Source: Streptomyces iranensis
GTDB taxonomy: Bacteria; Actinomycetota; Actinomycetes; Streptomycetales; Streptomycetaceae
DNA: 64,000 nt
Reading direction: 5' to 3'
Assembly: GCF_017874715.1 (NCBI RefSeq)
Contig: NZ_JAGGLR010000018.1
Span: 211,670 to 275,669 of the forward strand
Part shown: piece after piece, positions 8,707-14,667 of the stretch
Position numbering within the stretch: position 1 is the stretch's first letter
Layout of the letters: every line of letters starts with the position of its first letter
The notes under the pieces: generated by a model
The model's database searches: none
Told to the model about the DNA's origin: nothing
What the model saw: only the letters and a program-made list of their open reading frames with translations
Position numbers and translations under genes: made by a program

Positions 8707-10116
8707 TCAGCCCCGGGCGAGCTGCTCGAGGCGGCGCTTGTCCGGCTTGCCGTTGCGGTTGAGCGGGAAGTTCTCCAGCACCTCGACCCGGTTGGGCTGT
8801 TCGTAGACCGGGAGCACCTGACAGAGCCGCTCCCGCCAGTGCCTGGCGTCCCGCAGCTCCTCGTCCTCCACGAAGAAGACCAGCTGCTCGTCACCGGCGC
8901 GGCGCTCGTCGGGGAGCGGCACGATCCGGGTGGAGATCTCGGCGAGGGCCGCCTTCCGCTCGATCAGCTCGGGGTAGAGCGTGTAGCCGGAGCGGTGCAC
9001 CGCGAACTTCCGCCCCAGGACGAAGAGGTTGTCCTCCTCGTCGAGGTAGCCGAGGTCGCCGGTGGACTGCCAGCCGGTGGGCACGGCGTCGATGGTGCCG
9101 TCCGCCGCGAGGTGGCCCTCGAGCGCGTCCGGGGTGTCGACCTCGATCTCGCCGGCCTCACCGGGGGCGGCCGGGTGGCCGTCCTCGTCGATGACGCGCA
9201 GCTTGATGCCGTCCATGGCCCGGCCGCAGGAGACCGGGTTCTCCAGGGTGGCGAAGGCGATGTTGCCCAGCTCGGTGCTGCCGTAGCTGTCCAGCAGCGG
9301 CAGCCCGAATTCCGCCACGTAGCGCTCGGAGAGGGCGCCGTCCAGCGGTGCGGCGCCCGAGCAAAACATCCGGACGCCCTCCAACTGGGCCCGCAGCGAA
9401 GGCTTCCGGCCGACCAGGTTGAGCATGGTGCGATAGCTGGACGGGGTGGCGTCGATCACCGTGGCGCCGGTCCGCCCGGCCATCTGGACGGCCCGGTCCA
9501 GCCGCTTGTACGGGGCGATCACCAGCGAGCAGCGGGTGAGCCAGGCGATGAGCACCATGGACAGCCCGTACTGGTGGGCGAAGGGCAGCAGCGGCAGCAG
9601 TACGTCGTCCGGCCGGTGCCCGACCTGGGCGGCGTTGCGCTCCAGGTTGGTGAGGAACTTGGCGCCGGACTTGACGGCGCCCTTGGGCTCGCCGGTGGAA
9701 CCGGAGGTCCACATGACCAGGCCGTCGCGCCGGTCGGCCCAGGCGTCGAAGTCCAGCTCCCGGCGGTTGAGCGGGCGCCCGGCGGCCGGGGCGATCAGCT
9801 CGTAGAGGTTCACCGTACGGATGTCGTCGTGGATCGGGGCGTCGTCGTCCACGAAGGCGATCGCGGCACCGGTGCGCCCCGCTATCCGCCGGGTCTCGTC
9901 CGGGTGCTCCTGCTGGTCGATCAGGACGATGGAGGCTCCCACGTGCATGAGCGCGAACAGCACGCTCACGTAGGCGGCGGAGTTGCCCGCCTTGAAGATG
10001 ACGCGGTCGCCGTGGGTCACCCCGTGCTCGCGGATCACATCGGCGACGCGCAGCGCGTCCAGCTCGAAGTCGGCCAGGGTCTGCACCGAGTCGAGCGCGT
10101 AGATCTTCGCGGTCAT
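8707..10116 (-). CDS. Acyl-CoA ligase / AMP-dependent synthetase
   Basis: A 469-residue member of the adenylate-forming superfamily. The P-loop signature is at 137-146 (TSGSTGEPKG), followed by DSYGSTELG, the hinge/ATP motif STGDLGYLDEEDNLFVLGRK, and a C-terminal NGKPDKRRLE with the catalytic lysine. It is shorter than typical acyl-CoA ligases of 500-550 residues but all core motifs are there. In guanidino/amino-starter pathways an enzyme of this kind makes 4-guanidinobutyryl-CoA for a discrete acyltransferase, which fits the oxidase and acyltransferase nearby. It is followed on the same strand by a 22-bp tandem repeat. Substrate is inferred, not read from the sequence. Confidence 0.88.
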   Translation of the reverse strand: MTAKIYALDSVQTLADFELDALRVADVIREHGVTHGDRVIFKAGNSAAYVSVLFALMHVGASIVLIDQQEHPDETRRIAGRTGAAIAFVDDDAPIHDDIRTVNLYELIAPAAGRPLNRRELDFDAWADRRDGLVMWTSGSTGEPKGAVKSGAKFLTNLERNAAQVGHRPDDVLLPLLPFAHQYGLSMVLIAWLTRCSLVIAPYKRLDRAVQMAGRTGATVIDATPSSYRTMLNLVGRKPSLRAQLEGVRMFCSGAAPLDGALSERYVAEFGLPLLDSYGSTELGNIAFATLENPVSCGRAMDGIKLRVIDEDGHPAAPGEAGEIEVDTPDALEGHLAADGTIDAVPTGWQSTGDLGYLDEEDNLFVLGRKFAVHRSGYTLYPELIERKAALAEISTRIVPLPDERRAGDEQLVFFVEDEELRDARHWRERLCQVLPVYEQPNRVEVLENFPLNRNGKPDKRRLEQLARG

Positions 10117-10135
10117 CGAACGTACTCTTTTCCTT

Positions 10136-10179
10136 TTCGCTCAGGAGTACGGGCAGCTTCGCTCAGGAGTACGGGCAGC
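10136..10179. repeat. 22-bp tandem duplication
   Basis: Two exact copies of a 22-bp unit beginning TTCGCTCAGGAGTACGGGCA abut at 10157/10158. They lie between the thioesterase-like gene and the ligase start, inside the ligase leader, and each copy carries an AGGAG ribosome-site-like core on the plus strand only. Probably a slippage product. Confidence 0.9.
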
Positions 10180-10195
10180 CCTGGGCGGGTCCCCC

Positions 10196-10852
10196 CTAGG
10201 CTCCCTGGTCTTCGGCGCCGGCTTCCCACTCGGCGTCGACGGGGACTTGGGAGAGCAGCTGGTCGTGCACCAGGTTGACGACCTCTCTCCGGCTCGAGTC
10301 GAGGTAGTAGCGGGAACCGGGAAACACCTCGAGGTCGAATCGTCCGCTCGTCCGCCGCCGCCAGGCCCGTACGCCGCGCAGCGGGGTCTTGGGGTCGCCC
10401 TCACCGGCGAGGGCGACGATCCGGCAGCCGAGCGCCGGGGGCCCCAGGGTCATGCCCCAGTGCGCGGTCCGGCCGGAGACGAACAGGGTCAGCAGCGGCG
10501 TCCCGGTCTCCCGTTCCAGGCGCTCGGCGACGCGGTAGGCGAGATCGGCGCCGGCCCGGTGGCCGAAGAAGGCCAGCGGGCGGTCCATCCACTCCCCCAG
10601 CGCACCGAAGATCCGGTCCGCGAGTTCGGCGGAGTCGGTCAGCCGCTCATCGTCCTCGAGCCCGGCATACAGGGGGTACTGGATCGCCAGCACCTCCACC
10701 GTGGGCAGCAGAAGCTCGGACAGTGAGAGGTAGTACGCGGTGGAGTGGGCGGATTCCGGGAAACAGATCAGCCGGAAACTGCTCGGAGTTTCCGTTTGCA
10801 ATATCCGAATAAGGCCCACATCATCGGGCTTGATCTGGCTCAAGGAGTACAT
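10196..10852 (-). CDS. Thioesterase II homologue lacking its catalytic residues
   Basis: A 218-residue alpha/beta-hydrolase of the type II thioesterase family, which normally removes wrong acyl groups from carrier proteins. The fold is recognisable: FRLICFPESAHSTAYYLSLS, QYPLYAGLEDDERLTD, and the nucleophile elbow region FFGHRAGADLAYRVAERL. However, the elbow reads Gly-His-Arg-Ala-Gly, so the nucleophilic Ser is Arg99. The C-terminal FPGGHFYL motif is FPGSRYYL, so the catalytic His is Arg181. The codons (CGG and CGC) are clear in the DNA. The reading frame is intact and of near-normal length, arguing for a maintained non-hydrolytic role rather than decay. It probably shares a transcript with the ligase, upstream of it. 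Confidence 0.85.
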   Translation of the reverse strand: MYSLSQIKPDDVGLIRILQTETPSSFRLICFPESAHSTAYYLSLSELLLPTVEVLAIQYPLYAGLEDDERLTDSAELADRIFGALGEWMDRPLAFFGHRAGADLAYRVAERLERETGTPLLTLFVSGRTAHWGMTLGPPALGCRIVALAGEGDPKTPLRGVRAWRRRTSGRFDLEVFPGSRYYLDSSRREVVNLVHDQLLSQVPVDAEWEAGAEDQGA

Positions 10853-11177
10853 CCCCGCGATTGCACTGAGGGGCCGGGCACGAGTGCACGGTGGGGCGCG
10901 TCGACCACGCTCGTCCGAGATGCTGACTCCGTGAGGCTATGAGCCCTTCTCCTGGGCCACAACCCCTAGTAACCGCTATTCGAGGTACGCGCTATATGCG
11001 GGTACCGCGCCCGTCCCGACGTGGCGCGGGACACAGCTGGGCGCCCCCTAAGGCCCCCTCACCCGTGCCACTACCCCCTAATCTGGGGGCAGTTAGGGGC
11101 CAGGAGTCAAGCCGTCGTGTTAAACATGTGCAAAGTAATGGTCTCCTCAAGCCAATTAAATCGGTGCGACGACAGCG
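10853..11177. promoter_or_regulatory. Divergent promoter region, thioesterase-like gene / ABC exporter
   Basis: 325 bp between divergently transcribed genes with no ORF that looks coding. It holds four CCCCTA/TAGGGG-type motifs: ACCCCTAG near 10970, CCCCCTAA near 11044 and 11073 (the latter paired with CTGGGGG), and TTAGGGG near 11092. These resemble LAL-operator half-sites and would suit coordinated control of both directions. The last 60 bp are AT-richer (TGTTAAACATGTGCAAAG) and may contain the exporter promoter. No strong ribosome site precedes the ATG at 11178. Confidence 0.5.
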
Positions 11178-12194
11178 ATGAACACAACACGTCCTATTGA
11201 TTTCGCCGTCGTTGTCGACGGCTTGGTCAAGAAGTACCCCGGCCGGCCCGTTCCGGCTGTCGACAATCTCAGCTTCACCGTCAGGCACGGCGAGGTCTTC
11301 GGCTTCCTCGGGCCCAACGGAGCGGGTAAGACCACCACCATCGGCATCCTGACCACCCGTGTCGCGCCCAGCGGCGGACGCGCCTTCGTGCAGGGCGTCG
11401 ACGTGGTGCGCAGGCCGGCGGTGGCCCGGCAGTCCTTCGCCATCGTGCCGCAGCGCAACAACCTGGACCGGTCACTGACGATCCGTCAGAACCTGACCTT
11501 CCACGCCGGCTACCACGGTCTCCCCCGCTCGGAGCGCAACCGCCTGGCGGACGAGAGCCTGGAGTGGGTCGGCCTCGGCGACCATGCCAAGGCTCGGGCG
11601 GACCAGGTCTCCGGCGGTCAGGCGCAGCGCGTGATGATCGCGCGGGCGCTGATGCACCGCCCCCGAGTGCTGTTCCTGGACGAGCCGGCCACCGGCCTCG
11701 ACCCACAGTCCCAGATCTTCGTCCGCGACCGGGTCGCCGAACTGAAGACCCGTGGCGTCACGGTGGTGATCACCACCCACGACATGGAGGAAGCGTCCAA
11801 GCTCTGTGACCGGATCGGCATCGTCGACCACGGCAAGCTGCTCGCTCTGGACACCCCCGAGGCGCTGACCAGCCGGATGAGCAACACCGCGCTGACCGTC
11901 ACGGTGCGCCCGCCGCACAGCGGGATGAACGGCGTGGTCCACATGGTGCAGGGCCTCGGGGTCGCCGAGCGGGTCGAGGTGCTCGGTGGTGCCGAGGACG
12001 ACATGGGCGGGGCCGCGGCCGTCAACGACGGCACCTTCCGGATGAAGGTCTACAGCAACGCGCCGTCCTCCGTGCTACTGCCCACGGTCATCAAGGCCCT
12101 GACCGACACCGAGTGCGAGATCAAGGACCTGAATGTGAGCAAGGCGAGCCTGGAAGACGTCTTTGTCGACCTGACGGGGAAGGAGATGCGATGA
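11178..12194 (+). CDS. ABC transporter ATP-binding protein, DrrA-like
   Basis: A 338-residue nucleotide-binding subunit of a drug/polyketide exporter. It has the Walker A loop GFLGPNGAGKTTT, the Q-loop around IVPQRNNLDRSL, the ABC signature VSGGQAQRV, Walker B RVLFLDEPATGLDP and the switch His in ITTHDMEEA. A C-terminal DrrA-type extension of about 100 residues ends in LEDVFVDLTGKEMR. Its stop overlaps the permease start by four bases (ATGA). With the permease it likely exports the finished polyketide and gives self-protection. Confidence 0.93.
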   Translation: MNTTRPIDFAVVVDGLVKKYPGRPVPAVDNLSFTVRHGEVFGFLGPNGAGKTTTIGILTTRVAPSGGRAFVQGVDVVRRPAVARQSFAIVPQRNNLDRSLTIRQNLTFHAGYHGLPRSERNRLADESLEWVGLGDHAKARADQVSGGQAQRVMIARALMHRPRVLFLDEPATGLDPQSQIFVRDRVAELKTRGVTVVITTHDMEEASKLCDRIGIVDHGKLLALDTPEALTSRMSNTALTVTVRPPHSGMNGVVHMVQGLGVAERVEVLGGAEDDMGGAAAVNDGTFRMKVYSNAPSSVLLPTVIKALTDTECEIKDLNVSKASLEDVFVDLTGKEMR

Positions 12195-13672
12195 GCTCCT
12201 CCTCACGACCCACGTCATCGACGGACGGGGCCCCCGGCGGCAAGGCCGGGCAGGAGAACCCCGCGACCGGCGCGGCGACGCCCCCGCACCAGGGCGGCGG
12301 CCAGGGTTCCGCCGGCCGGGGCGGTGAGCGGTCCGACGCGACACGCAGGCCCGTCGACCCCAGGACCCCCGGCGCCAGGCCGGACGGGTCCGGGGCCACC
12401 GATCCGCGGAGCGTCGACCCCAACCCCGCCGAGGACGACGGCTTCGAGGACACCCGGACCGTGCTCGTACGGTCCAAGCCGTCCGCCCCGCGTCCCGGCC
12501 CCGGTCCCGGCCCCGGTCCCGGGGCCCAGCCCCCGCGTCCGGGCGCCGAGGTCCAGAGGGCCGCCCCGAACGCGCCGGTCAAGCACGAGAACCGGCCGCA
12601 CGACCCCCGGCACCACGAGAGCCGGCCGCAGGAGCACCGGCACCACGAGCCCAGGGGCATGGGCGCCCCGCACGGCGGCGACATCGGCGACACCCTGACG
12701 CTGGTCATCAAGCCCATACCGGCCCCGTCGGCGACCCAGGCCGCACAGGACGCCAAGGCCGCGCTGAACGCGATCATCGCGGCGGCGGACGCCCGTTCGC
12801 CGCTCGTGGAGCCCGAGCCCGAGCCGCAGCCCGAATTCGAACTCGAACTGCCCGACGCCAAGCGGCGCAGCGGGCGTCACCGGCGCCGCGCCAACCGGTG
12901 GCGGACGTTCTTCTTCATCCTGTGGCGCGACATCTTCGTCACCGGCCGCGAGATGGGCCCCTTCCTGGGCCAGGTCATCGTGGAACCGTTCTTCATGCTG
13001 TTCGTCTTCGGCAAGGTGCTCGGCGAGATCGGCTTCACCCAGCCCGGCTTCCAGCAGGTGCTGCTGCCCGGTGTGGTGGCGCTCAACAGCTTCCTGGTCG
13101 CCCTGCAGAACACCGCGCTGCCACTGGCCATCGACTTCTCCTGGACCAAGGAGATCGAGGACCGATTGCTCGCGCCCATCCCGGTCGCACTGGTGGCGGT
13201 GGAGAAGGCGGTCTTCGGCGCGATGCGCGGTCTGATCGGCTCGCTGGTCATGATCCCGATCGGTCTGGCGCTGCTGGACGACGTCTCCTGGCCGCTGGAG
13301 AAGATGCCGGTGACGCTGGGCATCCTCAGCCTCGGCGGACTCGTCGGCGGCTGCGTCGGCCTCACCCTGGGCACCCTGGCGCCCGCGCGTCACATCTCCA
13401 TCGTCTTCGCCATGACGCTGACCCCGATCATGTTCACCGGGGCCACGCAGTTCCCGTGGCGGAGCCTGGAGACCGTCCGCTGGTTCCAGGTGCTGTGCAC
13501 CTTCAACCCGCTGACCTACGTCACCGAGGCGATGCGCGGACTGCTGCTGACCCCCGGACCGAAGACTCCGGAGTCGATCCCGCTCTGGATCTGCTTCTCG
13601 GCCATCGCGGCGGCCATCCTGGTCTTCGGGACGATCGGTATCCGGGGCTTCAACCGCCGGGCGCAGGACTGA
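12191..13672 (+). CDS. ABC-2 type permease with long disordered N-terminal extension
   Basis: The membrane partner of the preceding ATPase, 493 residues. Residues from about 237 form an ordinary ABC-2 (DrrB-like) domain with about six membrane helices (FFFILWRDIFVTGREMGPFL; MTLTPIMFTGATQFPW). The first 230 residues are unusual for the family: low complexity, rich in Pro, Gly, His and Asp, with a PG dipeptide run and HH-rich segments. They contain two similar short motifs, EDTRTVLVR (86-94) and GDTLTLVIK (166-174), each followed by a Lys-Pro context, and end in a strongly basic patch (KRRSGRHRRRANRWR). The ATG at 12191 overlaps the ATPase stop, supporting this start. The extension probably lies in the cytoplasm. 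Confidence 0.9.
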   Translation: MSSSSRPTSSTDGAPGGKAGQENPATGAATPPHQGGGQGSAGRGGERSDATRRPVDPRTPGARPDGSGATDPRSVDPNPAEDDGFEDTRTVLVRSKPSAPRPGPGPGPGPGAQPPRPGAEVQRAAPNAPVKHENRPHDPRHHESRPQEHRHHEPRGMGAPHGGDIGDTLTLVIKPIPAPSATQAAQDAKAALNAIIAAADARSPLVEPEPEPQPEFELELPDAKRRSGRHRRRANRWRTFFFILWRDIFVTGREMGPFLGQVIVEPFFMLFVFGKVLGEIGFTQPGFQQVLLPGVVALNSFLVALQNTALPLAIDFSWTKEIEDRLLAPIPVALVAVEKAVFGAMRGLIGSLVMIPIGLALLDDVSWPLEKMPVTLGILSLGGLVGGCVGLTLGTLAPARHISIVFAMTLTPIMFTGATQFPWRSLETVRWFQVLCTFNPLTYVTEAMRGLLLTPGPKTPESIPLWICFSAIAAAILVFGTIGIRGFNRRAQD

Positions 13673-13706
13673 GCCACGGCAGGACTTGAGAGTAAGGCAC
13701 CACACC

Positions 13707-14645
13707 ATGACGGCATCCGAGCAGCCGAAGACAGCCATCGTTTTCCCGGGCATGGGACCCTCCGGCTTCTCCGAGGTGGGCAGGTTCCTCACGCTCGACC
13801 CGTTCGCCCGGAAGCGGCTCGCCGAGGCCGACGAGGCGCTGGGCTACTCGGTCTTCGACCGGCTCCGCGACTCCGAGGACGACTACTCCGAGGCCACCCA
13901 GATCGCCTTCCTGGTGAACTCGATGGCCTCGGCGGACCGGGCGGAGCAGGAGCACGGCCTGGTCCCCGACCTGTGCGTGGGCCCCAGCTTCGGGCAGAAG
14001 GCGGCCGCGGCCTACGTCAGTTCGCTGCCGTTCCCCGAGGTGGTGCGGCTCACCGCGGAGCTGGCCCGCTGTGAGCACGCGTACTTCGCCGAGGAGTACC
14101 AGGACGCGGTCACCCACACCTTCGTCCGCACTCCGCGGGAGAAGCTGACGGAGATCCTCACCGAGCTCGGCGAGCGCGATGAGTGGTACGACTACTCCGG
14201 CTATCTCGACGACGGCTTCTTCATGGTGTCGCTGCGCGAGACGGAGCTGGAGTGGTTCAAGAAGGCGATCAGCCAGGCCGGCGGCTACTCCATGTACAGC
14301 ATGGTCCCGGCGGTGCACGCGCCCGCGTTCGCGGAGCTGCGGCGCCGGGCCGCCGAGGAGATCCTGCCCAAGTACGACATCCTCGACCCCAAGCTGCCCG
14401 TGGTCACCGACCAGGAGGGCACCATCGTGACCACGGCCGACGGGCTGCGCACGATGCTGCTGGACACCTTCGATCTGCCGATCCACTGGCCGAAGGTGGT
14501 GGACACGCTGAAGGGCGCCGGGGTGTCGAAGATGTACATCACCGGGCCGGACAACCTCTTCCACCGGCTGGACCGCACCAAGTCCAACTTCGAGGTGGTG
14601 ACGGTGGGTCCGGGCAAGCGCTCACGGCCCGCGCGCAAGCGCTGA
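13707..14645 (+). CDS. Discrete acyltransferase (MCAT-like), probable starter-unit loader
   Basis: A 312-residue stand-alone acyltransferase of the malonyl-CoA:ACP transacylase fold. The N-terminus reads AIVFPGMGPSGF where malonyl enzymes have FPGQGSQ. The nucleophile elbow is CVGPSFGQKAA, with Ser94 kept but the usual His before it replaced by Pro. The catalytic His is probably His204 (MVPAVHAPAF). Such divergence fits enzymes that move an unusual acyl group, such as 4-guanidinobutyryl-CoA, to the loading ACP. The ATG at 13707 is preceded by TAAGG; a TTG at 13686 is a weaker alternative. It follows the exporter by 34 bp and ends the plus-strand operon. Malonyl supply is the alternative role but the motif changes argue against it. 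Confidence 0.85.
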   Translation: MTASEQPKTAIVFPGMGPSGFSEVGRFLTLDPFARKRLAEADEALGYSVFDRLRDSEDDYSEATQIAFLVNSMASADRAEQEHGLVPDLCVGPSFGQKAAAAYVSSLPFPEVVRLTAELARCEHAYFAEEYQDAVTHTFVRTPREKLTEILTELGERDEWYDYSGYLDDGFFMVSLRETELEWFKKAISQAGGYSMYSMVPAVHAPAFAELRRRAAEEILPKYDILDPKLPVVTDQEGTIVTTADGLRTMLLDTFDLPIHWPKVVDTLKGAGVSKMYITGPDNLFHRLDRTKSNFEVVTVGPGKRSRPARKR

Positions 14646-14667
14646 TAACGGCGTTCGCCCCCGCACC

